This document shows positions 1 to 8,354 of a DNA stretch of 64,000 bases, one piece after another. Position 1 is the stretch's first letter. Every line of letters begins with the position of its first letter. Made by a program: the position numbers and the translations under genes. The notes under the pieces were generated by a model that saw nothing but the letters and a program-made list of their open reading frames with translations, ran no database searches and was not told the origin of the DNA. This DNA comes from Chitinophaga agrisoli. GTDB lineage: Bacteria; Bacteroidota; Bacteroidia; Chitinophagales; Chitinophagaceae. The stretch covers positions 3,200,576 through 3,264,575 of the forward strand of contig NZ_VUOC01000004.1 in the NCBI RefSeq assembly GCF_008386695.1. The letters are read 5' to 3'.

Positions 1-300
1 ACCGTGCGCTTTGGCACTACGTTTGTCACGTTTGAGATCACGGAAATGCTCCCCAACCAACAGATCGTATGGAAGGTGGTGGATAATTACCTGCCTTTTA
101 TTGACAACAAAACAGAATGGCAGGGTACGGAAGTAGTATGGGAATTTAAGGAGCAGGATGGGGCTGTACAGATCCATATGACACATGTGGGCCTCACGCC
201 GGAGTCTGAATGTTTTGAAGTCTGCAATAAAGGCTGGAATGGGCATATACAAGGCAGCCTGCATAACCTGTTGATGGAAAACAAAGGCAACCCGCAGTAA
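1..300 (+). CDS. SRPBCC (AHSA1-like) domain protein, 3' part
   Basis: The reading frame is open from base 1, so the true start lies outside the window and only about the last 99 residues are seen. The segment has the alternating strands and closing helix of an AHSA1/START-type fold: GTEVVWEF, then a THVGLTPE strand, then a C-terminal helix beginning GWNGHIQGSLHNLL. The family binds hydrophobic ligands; no substrate can be named. A second SRPBCC gene follows 30 bases downstream on the same strand, so the two are probably co-transcribed. Confidence 0.75.
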   Translation, partial: TVRFGTTFVTFEITEMLPNQQIVWKVVDNYLPFIDNKTEWQGTEVVWEFKEQDGAVQIHMTHVGLTPESECFEVCNKGWNGHIQGSLHNLLMENKGNPQ

Positions 301-330
301 CCCTCTCCTTTCAGCCATTTAAAAAGAACC

Positions 331-828
331 ATGTTTATGAGCACGCTTAAGCAACCACGGGCTGTTGCCGATACGGAAACCGGCGCCATCCTGGCGATGG
401 CAGACCTTGCCGCCCCGCCGGAACGTATCTTCAAACTTTTGACGGACGCGCATGATATTGAGCAATGGTGGGGATCTGATGATACCTACCGCATGCGGCA
501 ATGGGAGGCGCACACTGTGCCGGGCGGTGATTATACGGTAGCAGTACGCGCTGCAAACGGAGACGTTTTTCCTGCCAGCGGAACGTTCCTGGTGGTGGAT
601 GCACCCTATAAGCTTAGTCATACCCGTAAGTACGAATGGGATCATCCAACGCTGGGCAGGCATGTTACCACCATTAGTTTTTTGCTACAGCCTATTGAAG
701 CAGGCACCCGGTTAACGGTACGACACGAAGGCTTTGCCGGGTTTAATGACGCCGCTTATGAACATGCGGACGGATGGGAGCGGGTATTGGGATGGTTGAA
801 TGTATTCATCTATTCCCATGCAGATTGA
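331..828 (+). CDS. SRPBCC (AHSA1-like) domain protein
   Basis: A complete 165-residue protein of the size usual for single-domain SRPBCC proteins. Near residue 30 it has the typical opening APPERIFKLLTDAHDIEQWW (helix then a Trp pair), followed by an antiparallel sheet and a long C-terminal helix starting near GWERVLGWL. No signal peptide or membrane segment is visible, so it should be cytoplasmic. ATG at 331 and an in-frame ATG at 337 are both possible starts. It follows another SRPBCC gene by 30 bases. In many bacteria such genes are paired with an ArsR-type regulator; none is seen here. Ligand and role are unknown. Confidence 0.8.
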   Translation: MFMSTLKQPRAVADTETGAILAMADLAAPPERIFKLLTDAHDIEQWWGSDDTYRMRQWEAHTVPGGDYTVAVRAANGDVFPASGTFLVVDAPYKLSHTRKYEWDHPTLGRHVTTISFLLQPIEAGTRLTVRHEGFAGFNDAAYEHADGWERVLGWLNVFIYSHAD

Positions 829-880
829 AAGTGCATCATCTTATAGATTGCATGTAACGCCTTAGGGCGAACAATTTAAA

Positions 881-922
881 ACAGAACGGCCCACCGCGTG
901 TAACGGTGGGCCGTTCTGTTTT
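881..922 (+). terminator. Rho-independent terminator after the SRPBCC pair
   Basis: A perfect 15-base stem (881-895 with 905-919) encloses a 9-base loop and is followed by a T run. A matching A run on the left makes it usable in both directions. It separates the SRPBCC genes from the OsmC gene at 952. Confidence 0.85.
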
Positions 923-951
923 AAGCTTTATCTTCGTTAAAACTCCAGCTT

Positions 952-1470
952 ATGGATGCCGCCACGTTAAAGGGCCTGCAGGCCCCATTGAAAGAAAAGT
1001 ACCGGCAAGACCCCGCCGCCGCTTTCATCACCTTACATGCGCAGGGCAAAACAGGCCCCAACATTTCCTGCCAGGTAGATACCGGGCATATGGTAGTAGA
1101 AGCCGGCTTGCACCCCGCTACCGGTGGTAATGGAACGCAGGCCTGCTCCGGTGATATGCTGTTACAAGCGCTGGCTGCCTGTGCAGGCGTTACCCTTAAC
1201 GCAGTAGCCACTGCTATGGGTATTGAACTGACAGCTGCCGTTATTAAGGCGGAGGGGGATATAGATTTCAGGGGTACGTTGGGCGTATCCAAAGAAACGC
1301 CGGTAGGATTCAGCGCTATACGGCTGCAGTTTGTAATAGATAGCCCGGCTACTGATGAGCAGTTGGATAAGCTGTTACAATTAACGGAGCGGTATTGTGT
1401 GGTGTATCAAACGCTACGTTCCGGCGTAGCCATTGAAAATAGCCTGCAGCGGGAAGCAGGAAATGCGTAA
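952..1470 (+). CDS. OsmC/Ohr family protein
   Basis: A 172-residue protein with the OsmC fold. A central helix carries Cys77 (in LAACAG) and a later segment carries Cys149 (ERYCVVYQTL). These are the positions of the two peroxidatic/resolving cysteines of OsmC/Ohr thiol peroxidases, which reduce organic hydroperoxides in the cytoplasm. The sequence before Cys77 (GNGTQACSGDMLLQAL) resembles the YhfA-like branch more than Ohr. The next gene (FAD dehydrogenase) starts 38 bases downstream on the same strand. The peroxidase role follows from the family; the physiological substrate is not known. Confidence 0.85.
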   Translation: MDAATLKGLQAPLKEKYRQDPAAAFITLHAQGKTGPNISCQVDTGHMVVEAGLHPATGGNGTQACSGDMLLQALAACAGVTLNAVATAMGIELTAAVIKAEGDIDFRGTLGVSKETPVGFSAIRLQFVIDSPATDEQLDKLLQLTERYCVVYQTLRSGVAIENSLQREAGNA

Positions 1471-1508
1471 ATTAAAATGCTGCTGTAGCATAAAAACTAA
1501 CCCTCTTC

Positions 1509-3167
1509 ATGAAACTCGACGCTGACGTATTGATCATAGGCGCCGGTCTTGCCGGACTGGTGGCCACCCACGAGCTTACCTCAAAAGGCATTAAGGTGAT
1601 CCTTTTAGACCAGGAAGGAGACCAGCATTTAGGCGGCCAGGCATTCTGGTCGTTTGGCGGATTATTTATGGTAGATACGCCCCTGCAAAGACGCATGGGC
1701 ATAAAGGATAGCCTGGACCTGGCCCTGCAGGACTGGATGGGCACGGCTGGTTTTGACCGTGCGGAAGACTACTGGCCGCGGAAATGGGCGGAGGCCTATG
1801 TACATTTTGCCGCTACGGAAAAATACAGCTGGCTGCGGCAGCATGGCCTGCGCTTTTTCCCTATTGTAGGCTGGGCAGAGCGGGGCGGTTATAATGCTAC
1901 GGGACATGGCAACTCCGTACCCAGATTCCATGTTACCTGGGGCACCGGACCGGGCGTTGTAGGCCCTTTTGTGCAGTATGCGAAGGAGGCCTCCAAAAAG
2001 GGGCTGCTGCAATGCAAGTTCCGGCACCGCGTGAATGAGCTGGTTGTTGAAAATAATGTAGTAAAAGGCGTACGTGGTACGGTACTGACGCCTACACAGG
2101 CAGCACGCGGAGAAAAAAGCGAGGATACGGTGATAGGCGATTTTTATTTTGAAGCGCAGACGGTGATCATCACCTCTGGCGGCATAGGCGCCAATCACGA
2201 CCTGGTGCGGCAGAACTGGCCGGCACGTTTAGGCAGAGCGCCGGAACATATGTTATCCGGCGTGCCGCAGCATGTAGATGGGCGTATGCTGATGATCGCG
2301 CAACAGGCGGGCGCGCATCTCATTAACCCGGACCGGATGTGGCATTATACGGAAGGCATTAAGAATTGGGCGCCCATCTGGCAGGACCATGGCATCCGGA
2401 TATTACCCGGCCCCTCCTCCATGTGGTTTGACGCCAAAGGGCAGCGGTTGCCCGTACCCCTGTACCCTGGTTTTGATACGCTGGGCACTTTGCAGCATAT
2501 TATGCATACCGGGTATGACTACTCCTGGTTTATCCTGAATCAAAAGATCATCAAGAAAGAATTTGCCTTGTCTGGTTCTGAGCAGAACCCTGACCTGACC
2601 AATAAAGAATGGAAACAGGTAGTAAAACGCGTATTTGGCAAGCGGGCTACAGAGCCGGTGGAAGCATTCAAAGAAAATGGCGAAGACTTTATTGTAGCCG
2701 ACAATCTGCGGGCTCTGGTGGATGGTATGAACCAGCTAACGCCAACGCCGCTGCTGCGCTTTGAAGATATAGAAAAAGAAATCCTGGCCAGGGACCGGGA
2801 GCTGGAGAATAAATTCTGTAAGGACGCCCAGATAGCCGCTATCCGGAATGCGCGGCAGTACCTGGGGGATAAACTGATCCGCACAGCGCCATTACACCCC
2901 CTGTTAGACCCTACTGCCGGGCCATTGATAGCGGTACGGTTACATATACTTACCCGCAAAACACTGGGCGGATTGGAGACCAACCTCGATGGGCAGGTAT
3001 TACATGTCCAGGGGCAACCCATCAGTGGGCTGTATGCCGCCGGCGAGGCGGCAGGTTTTGGCGGCGGAGGCATGCATGGCTACCGGGCGCTGGAGGGCAG
3101 TTTTTTAGGCGGCTGCCTGTTTTCCGGGCGGGTAGCGGGCCGGCATATTGCGCATAGTTTAAAATAA
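1509..3167 (+). CDS. FAD-binding dehydrogenase, KstD-like
   Basis: A 552-residue flavoprotein. The N-terminal Rossmann motif GAGLAGL (residues 11-17) binds the ADP part of FAD. The C-terminal stretch beginning GEAAGFGGGGMHGYRALEG (near residue 515) is the second FAD-contacting segment of the fumarate reductase/3-ketosteroid-1-dehydrogenase superfamily. There is no signal peptide, so it is cytoplasmic. Genomes commonly label this subgroup 'FAD-binding dehydrogenase' without a proven substrate. It lies 38 bases after the OsmC gene and may be co-transcribed with it. A steroid substrate should not be assumed. Confidence 0.85.
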   Translation: MKLDADVLIIGAGLAGLVATHELTSKGIKVILLDQEGDQHLGGQAFWSFGGLFMVDTPLQRRMGIKDSLDLALQDWMGTAGFDRAEDYWPRKWAEAYVHFAATEKYSWLRQHGLRFFPIVGWAERGGYNATGHGNSVPRFHVTWGTGPGVVGPFVQYAKEASKKGLLQCKFRHRVNELVVENNVVKGVRGTVLTPTQAARGEKSEDTVIGDFYFEAQTVIITSGGIGANHDLVRQNWPARLGRAPEHMLSGVPQHVDGRMLMIAQQAGAHLINPDRMWHYTEGIKNWAPIWQDHGIRILPGPSSMWFDAKGQRLPVPLYPGFDTLGTLQHIMHTGYDYSWFILNQKIIKKEFALSGSEQNPDLTNKEWKQVVKRVFGKRATEPVEAFKENGEDFIVADNLRALVDGMNQLTPTPLLRFEDIEKEILARDRELENKFCKDAQIAAIRNARQYLGDKLIRTAPLHPLLDPTAGPLIAVRLHILTRKTLGGLETNLDGQVLHVQGQPISGLYAAGEAAGFGGGGMHGYRALEGSFLGGCLFSGRVAGRHIAHSLK

Positions 3168-3312
3168 TAAGCTATCCGCCTACCGGAGGCTGCAATTCTA
3201 CTAGTTTAAGTCAGAAACCTGCGCCGATTATTGCGGTGTATCATCCATGATCCCATTCCGGGACCTATCAACCCCTATATGCCAATCTTAACCACTAAAA
3301 GGGGGAAGACTT

Positions 3313-5682
3313 ATGACACGGACATGCTTATATATGCGGCCGGCAGCCATGCTGGCCTTTGTGCTGTTTTTATATACTGCACAGGCGCAACAGCCAACCA
3401 ATCACTCATTACCGCGGACGCAGCAGGGAACGCCACAGCTATTCCAGGTCACTACGGCCAATACACGGCCGGGGGATGCCGTGCTAGTGCGGGGCGAATA
3501 CCTGGATAAGATCACGCAGGTGCAGGTAAGCCGCCTGCCGGATGAAAAAGTGGATAATCTGCCACCAGGCTATGTACCGCTTCCACAGGCAGATGCGCTG
3601 CCGGACAAAGACGGCACGGACAAGCGGGTAAAAGCGCTAACCGGCGCCAGCGCCGCCACGGTGGACCGGCTGCAGCAAAATGCCCAATCACTGAAATTTA
3701 TGGTGCCCGCCAGCTGGCAGGAGGGCGTTTACAGTGTACGGTTAACGGATGGCAGTAATCAAACCAGTGAGTTTTATGTAAATGTACCGCAGGTGAACTG
3801 GGTGATCAGCGAGGAAGGGCAACAGGCCGTATCCGGCGGGTACCTGCGCATACAGGGCAAGAACCTGTTGCGGAAAGGCGTTAGCGGGCAGGCCGTTCTG
3901 ATATCCACCGATAAAAAGCGGGTCGTGAGGGCCAGGGTAGATCATGCGTTTGACGATTATTCCGTGAGCGTAAATATACCCGCCGGTATACCTGCCGGTA
4001 ACTATCAACTGTATTATCATAATGGCCTGGGTGGTAAAACGGCCTGGAGCCAGCCTTTAGCGGTGGCTATAGCAGCGCCCTCACAGCCGGCCTGGGATAA
4101 AAAGACCTTTAATGTAAAAGACTATGGCGCCAAGGGCGATGGCGTGACCGATGAAACAGCGGCCTTCCGCGCAGCGCTGGCAGCAGCGCAGCCCAACGGC
4201 GGCACCGTGTTTGTGCCCGGAGGGCGGTATATGCTAACCGGCGACCTGGTATTAGCGCCCAATACCCAGCTGAAAGGCGCCTCACAGGCGCAGACCCAAC
4301 TGTTCTGGAACCCGGAACATTGGGACAATGGTAAACTGCCGGCCAGCCTTATCAGCGGCACCCATCATTTTGCTATTACCAACCTGAATATATGGGCATC
4401 CCGGGCGTGGGGCATTATTATGCAAACAGGGCCGGCGCCTGAGCAGGGATATGTAACCCTGGAGAACCTGATCGTACGGCAGACAGCGCAAATGGGCCGC
4501 GCCATGTACCAGGTGAAGGCCAAGCGGGACAGCGCGGAGGCCGAGTTTAACAGCAAATGGAATAAGACCGGCATTATCCTGCGCGGGCCCAATATCAAAG
4601 TGCGGAACTGCGATTTTAACTCCAGCGGCATGTACGGCTTTTCCGGTGTGAGCGGGTTTATACAACATTGCCGTTTCCAACGCAACAGCACCGGCACCAA
4701 CCAGTCTTATATGGTGATACACCCCAAGGGGCTGATATTTGAGGATTGTTATAAACAGGCGGATGGTTACGGATATGCATCTACCATTGATGAAAGTCAT
4801 GACCTGTATGAAGCGCGCAATACCATTCCCTTTGATTATACAAATGACCGCGAAGTGATGACACTGGATGGTGGCGGCGGCGCGTATGCAGGGCCTGTGG
4901 GCAGCGTGAATGGGGTTACGCTTACATTGCCAGCCGGGGCCAGCACTTATCAATGGACTGCGAATAAATGGACTGGTGGCGGCGTGTTTATTATACAAGG
5001 CAAGGGGGCAGGGCAATACCGGCGTATTGTAAGCCATACGCTGGATAATATACAGCTGGATCAACCCTTTGCTGTGGACCCTGATGCGAGCTCCGTGATC
5101 AGCATCACCACTATCCGTAAACACCTGTATTTTGTGAATAACGAAGTGACGGACGGCGGGGCGTACCAGCTGTATGGCTCTGCACAGAATTGCGTAATAG
5201 CCGGGTTAAAGATGCGGCGGAGCAATGGTATCATCAGCCGGGGATCTTTACTGTACCACGGCAAGCAGCCCAACTGGTATATTGATATTGTAGACTGCGA
5301 GCTACGGGAAGGTAATTACAGCCATTGGTTCGGGATCAATGACCAGCACTCCGGCTACCAGTGCATTAACCTTATTGGCACCGGCGGGCCTGGTTTGAAC
5401 ATTGGCGCATTGGTGCGGCATAACCAGCTGTATGACTATTCGTATATCCGCACCTCGCCGGGAGCAGAGCCTAATTCTGTAACAGACGCCATTATTGAAG
5501 ATAACAGCATTACCACCGCGCCCAAAGGTATTATGCTTGGCGGTGGCGGCAGCAGCACCTCCAGCGTGCTGGTACATGATAACCATTATACAGATGTGGC
5601 AAAGCCGATGGATACCAATCCTGGTCTAAAGGCTGCCAGCTATCTGCGCATGGAAGATGGTAAAACGCCGGCGGGTAAATAA
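3313..5682 (+). CDS. Secreted pectate-lyase-fold (GH28/PL-like) protein
   Basis: A 789-residue protein with a signal peptide (hydrophobic core LAFVLFLYTA, cleavage near AQAQ). Residues about 30-250 form an N-terminal beta-rich region resembling IPT/TIG-like modules. From about residue 266 (FNVKDYGAKGDGVTDETAAF) the Pectate_lyase_3 signature opens a right-handed beta-helix that runs almost to the C-terminus, with many short N-rich turns. The fold is shared by GH28 polygalacturonases, tailspike enzymes and PL families; catalytic class and substrate cannot be settled from sequence. AGGGGGAAG at about 3299-3307 is a good ribosome-binding site for the 3313 start. It directly precedes a decayed receptor fragment. 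Confidence 0.8.
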   Translation: MTRTCLYMRPAAMLAFVLFLYTAQAQQPTNHSLPRTQQGTPQLFQVTTANTRPGDAVLVRGEYLDKITQVQVSRLPDEKVDNLPPGYVPLPQADALPDKDGTDKRVKALTGASAATVDRLQQNAQSLKFMVPASWQEGVYSVRLTDGSNQTSEFYVNVPQVNWVISEEGQQAVSGGYLRIQGKNLLRKGVSGQAVLISTDKKRVVRARVDHAFDDYSVSVNIPAGIPAGNYQLYYHNGLGGKTAWSQPLAVAIAAPSQPAWDKKTFNVKDYGAKGDGVTDETAAFRAALAAAQPNGGTVFVPGGRYMLTGDLVLAPNTQLKGASQAQTQLFWNPEHWDNGKLPASLISGTHHFAITNLNIWASRAWGIIMQTGPAPEQGYVTLENLIVRQTAQMGRAMYQVKAKRDSAEAEFNSKWNKTGIILRGPNIKVRNCDFNSSGMYGFSGVSGFIQHCRFQRNSTGTNQSYMVIHPKGLIFEDCYKQADGYGYASTIDESHDLYEARNTIPFDYTNDREVMTLDGGGGAYAGPVGSVNGVTLTLPAGASTYQWTANKWTGGGVFIIQGKGAGQYRRIVSHTLDNIQLDQPFAVDPDASSVISITTIRKHLYFVNNEVTDGGAYQLYGSAQNCVIAGLKMRRSNGIISRGSLLYHGKQPNWYIDIVDCELREGNYSHWFGINDQHSGYQCINLIGTGGPGLNIGALVRHNQLYDYSYIRTSPGAEPNSVTDAIIEDNSITTAPKGIMLGGGGSSTSSVLVHDNHYTDVAKPMDTNPGLKAASYLRMEDGKTPAGK

Positions 5683-5739
5683 TTGAGTCCCATGAACATG
5701 TCGCGTAACGCCCGGGTAGGTGCCTGGTGTACCAGCCTA

Positions 5740-6010
5740 ACCGACCGCGTGGTAGATGTTAGCCCCACGGAATCGCAACAGATTGGCCGGGTGGGCAGCA
5801 AGGGCCTTGAAATAGACCTTAATGCCAATCCCTTCCGCGGGCTGAACCTGATAGCCGGGTATAGCTATAACGAAACCAGGAACCTGAAAGGCGCCGATAA
5901 TTTTTATGCAGAAAAAGGCAGGGCGCCGGGCGGCCAGGGACCGCAAAAACTGGTCTGTGAACCTGCAGAAGCAGCGGAATTATACGGCCAGTTTCTCCTA
6001 TAAGTTTTAG
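5740..6010 (+). pseudogene. TonB-dependent siderophore receptor remnant
   Basis: One frame encodes the late beta-barrel segment of an FhuE/FpvA-type receptor: SKGLEIDLNANP, then GLNLIAGYSYNET, then GRAPGGQGP, ending near 5955. The matching C-terminus, RNYTASFSYKF and stop, is in a different frame (codons from 5963 to the TAG at 6010). Intact receptors carry roughly 100 residues between these blocks. The remnant has therefore lost its plug, most of its barrel and an internal segment, and is frameshifted at the junction. An in-frame ATG at 5692 lets it appear as a 106-codon ORF (5683-6003), but the protein would not be functional. It starts just after the pectate-lyase stop codon. Confidence 0.75.
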
Positions 6011-6036
6011 CGTCCATTTAGCAGCATAGTTGTTTG

Positions 6037-6069
6037 GGGCGCCGCTTTTTATAAGCTGGCGCCCTTTTG
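6037..6069 (+). terminator. Terminator after the receptor remnant
   Basis: A GGGCGCC/GGCGCCC stem (6037-6043 with 6058-6064) continues inward with GCT/AGC and is followed by TTTTG. It probably ended the original receptor gene. Confidence 0.7.
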
Positions 6070-6175
6070 TTTTCAGGGGGGTGAAAAAAATTTACGGTTT
6101 TCTGTCCAATTGTGATTTACCCGGTACCTATAAGGGTGTACTGACCATCATTCACCACTAAAAAAACACAACAAA

Positions 6176-6730
6176 ATGGATACGTTACTTGCACCTATTG
6201 AGCAGCCTAAGGGCCTTATCATGAAACTCGTTTACTATTTTACCCGTAAACAATTTGGCAAGGTGCTGATGCCTTTAAAAGTGCACTCTGCCCGCCTTCC
6301 TACCGCCTTTGGGATGTTTTATGGCAAGGTTTCCCAATTGGATAAAAAGCTGCAGCTATCCAAAGAAATGGTGATGCTGATACGTGAGCAGGTAGCCCGT
6401 ATCAATATTTGCCTGTTCTGTATGGATATTGGCCGGGCGGCTGCCATACAGGCCTCTATGAATGTGGCCAAATTTGACGCGCTGGACAAATACAGCACCA
6501 GTCCGCTGTTTAATGAGGCGGAAAGGGCGATGCTGGATTATGTAACGGAACTGACCACCCATAAAAAGGCGGACACGGCCGCTTTTGCGCGTATGGCGCA
6601 ACACTTTACAGAGCGGGAGATATGCGAGATCGTATACATTGTAGCCAGCGAGCACCTGTACAATATCACCAATATAGGGTTGAATATACATTCTGATATG
6701 CTGTGTGATATCAGCAAAAAAGGAAAGTAA
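6176..6730 (+). CDS. Carboxymuconolactone decarboxylase/AhpD-like protein
   Basis: A 184-residue all-helical protein of the CMD/AhpD superfamily. The signature helix has REQVARIN followed by CLFCMDIG: the CxxC pair (about residues 79-82) is present, but the histidine usually found four residues after the second Cys is replaced by Gly. AhpD-type members act as thiol-disulphide partners of peroxiredoxins through this CxxC plus His relay. Without the His, peroxidase-type turnover may be altered, or this is one of the many superfamily members of unknown role. No signal peptide is visible. It stands alone, between two terminators. Confidence 0.8.
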   Translation: MDTLLAPIEQPKGLIMKLVYYFTRKQFGKVLMPLKVHSARLPTAFGMFYGKVSQLDKKLQLSKEMVMLIREQVARINICLFCMDIGRAAAIQASMNVAKFDALDKYSTSPLFNEAERAMLDYVTELTTHKKADTAAFARMAQHFTEREICEIVYIVASEHLYNITNIGLNIHSDMLCDISKKGK

Positions 6731-6756
6731 TCTCCTTCCGCCAATACAGAAACAGC

Positions 6757-6785
6757 AAGGGGTATCTTATACAGATACCCCTTTT
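6757..6785. terminator. Bidirectional terminator between converging genes
   Basis: A perfect 10-base stem (AAGGGGTATC at 6757-6766 with its complement at 6774-6783) has a 7-base loop and an A/T run on each side. It serves the AhpD-like gene (+) and the DUF5689 gene (-). Confidence 0.85.
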
Positions 6786-6810
6786 AGTGCTTTATTGTTG
6801 TTATGTTATA

Positions 6811-8337
6811 CTACTGTCTGAGCTTTGTTGCGCTTTCTCCTTCAATATCTGCCAGGGCAGAGCTTTTGCTGAGTATGGGGGCGCCCTGTGTGCGGGCTTT
6901 CATCCATTTGCCCAGCGTGGGGCTGTACTCGCCACCCAACAAGTTATAGTAACCCAGATCTGCCGTGTTGTATACCAGGCTGAGGGTGTTGGAACCGGCG
7001 CGGTAAAAGGGCTGATCTTCGAGGGTGAGGGGATTTTTTACATCATACCAGTCTGTATTGGTGATGCGGTACCCTTGCGCCGGTGGGCCAGCTGTAAAAA
7101 GGCTGCCGCCGGTGGCTACGAAGATCACATCTACGGGACGGGAATCCACCGTTACTACGGAGTCTGCAAACACGGCTACACCGGAGGCGTTGCCACTGTT
7201 GGCGAAGAGGCCGCCCGTCATCGCCCCAAAACCATCGCCATCCTGTTTGGTATAGTCGAAGGTCCTGATCCAGTTGGCCTGGGCTATACTGGTGGAGTTA
7301 GGGCCATTGATCTTTTTATTGGCGCCTCCTACGTAGAAGTATGTGCCCTTAGCCGCCTTACCGGAAAAGAGGTTAAACTTAAAGGTACGCTGTGTACCCG
7401 TAGCCCAGCCCTTAGCAGGGAAACCGCCGGGTTTGGAAGCGTTGGCATTGTTGGTAACCACCACGGCAAAAGGCGTTACGGAAAAGTCGATATCCTTTGT
7501 AGCCAGGAGCTGTACGTATTCGTAGTTACCATCCCCACCCTGCAGATCACTCATAAAACCGGCAATCACGACGGGGGCAATCTCTATCTCGGAGCTAAGC
7601 ACCTGCACATCATCATGGGTACGCATGCGGAACTCCGGCACCGGCTTACCATCCGAACCATTGGCATTGAACATGATGCCGTAAAAATTGGCGCTAACAG
7701 GCGCCAGATCGCCTGCAAACGTAGCAGTATCCGCGGTACGCAGGGTGATATTGCCAAAGCCATCGTTCAGCACTTTATTGCCGGATAACCTTTCCTTGGG
7801 GGCGGGCAACGGATCGAAGCCGCCTTTAACGATTACGGAAAGGGTACTTTCATAATCATCTGGCGCTGCCAGTATTTTGTTGATGGGAACACGGTTTACC
7901 GGAATCTTAATACCGGAGCTTACTTTGGCAATATCATTTGCGGTAATGCCCGTGATCTCCAGGATACCGTTCACTTTTTTGAGCACGTGGCCTTCAACAT
8001 GCACGATGATGGAATCACCAGGCACAAATGTTTTGGCCAGGTCGCCAACGGGCAGGGAAATACCACGCAGTTGTGAGAGGCGGCGGTTATCCTGCAGCAC
8101 CAGCAGGCCTTGCGGCAGGTTGCCGCCAGTGTGGTCTGATACTACCACTCCGGTGATCTTAGTTGCGCCGCCCATATTATCCGTGTTAAGGGTCACCTCC
8201 GAGCCCCGGTAGAGATGGCGGACATCAAACATGGATATATAGGGGCCGAGCTCCGCCCCGGGATAGGTATCCTTTTTACAGCCCCATAAGCAGGCTAATG
8301 ACAATAACAGGAAGGAATATATGCTTATCTGTTTCAT
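6811..8337 (-). CDS. DUF5689-domain outer-membrane lipoprotein
   Basis: A 508-residue lipoprotein (signal peptide with lipobox ending LWGC, Cys20). Residues about 35-270 match the DUF5689 pattern, with OB-fold-like strands such as TKITGVVVSD and LPVGDLAKTFVPGDSI. The C-terminal half is a beta-sandwich-like region. DUF5689 proteins are typically the last gene of small SusC/SusD loci and are thought to be surface-exposed binding or accessory proteins. It starts 17 bases after the SusD-like gene, so it is in the same operon. The ligand is unknown. Confidence 0.8.
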   Translation of the reverse strand: MKQISIYSFLLLSLACLWGCKKDTYPGAELGPYISMFDVRHLYRGSEVTLNTDNMGGATKITGVVVSDHTGGNLPQGLLVLQDNRRLSQLRGISLPVGDLAKTFVPGDSIIVHVEGHVLKKVNGILEITGITANDIAKVSSGIKIPVNRVPINKILAAPDDYESTLSVIVKGGFDPLPAPKERLSGNKVLNDGFGNITLRTADTATFAGDLAPVSANFYGIMFNANGSDGKPVPEFRMRTHDDVQVLSSEIEIAPVVIAGFMSDLQGGDGNYEYVQLLATKDIDFSVTPFAVVVTNNANASKPGGFPAKGWATGTQRTFKFNLFSGKAAKGTYFYVGGANKKINGPNSTSIAQANWIRTFDYTKQDGDGFGAMTGGLFANSGNASGVAVFADSVVTVDSRPVDVIFVATGGSLFTAGPPAQGYRITNTDWYDVKNPLTLEDQPFYRAGSNTLSLVYNTADLGYYNLLGGEYSPTLGKWMKARTQGAPILSKSSALADIEGESATKLRQ

Positions 8338-8354
8338 TGTTATGCTGGTTTAGA

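Noticed and set aside
1509-3167. Specific assignment as 3-ketosteroid-1-dehydrogenase
   Set aside because: Superfamily motifs fit, but there is no steroid-catabolism neighbour; a generic FAD dehydrogenase call is safer.
5683-6003. Apparent 106-residue protein after the pectate-lyase-fold gene
   Set aside because: Its content is an internal piece of a TonB receptor barrel without plug or true C-terminus; treated as a pseudogene.
6787-7788. 333-codon plus-strand ORF
   Set aside because: It lies entirely opposite the DUF5689 gene, has Cys/Gly/Arg-biased low-complexity content and matches no family; a codon-bias shadow.
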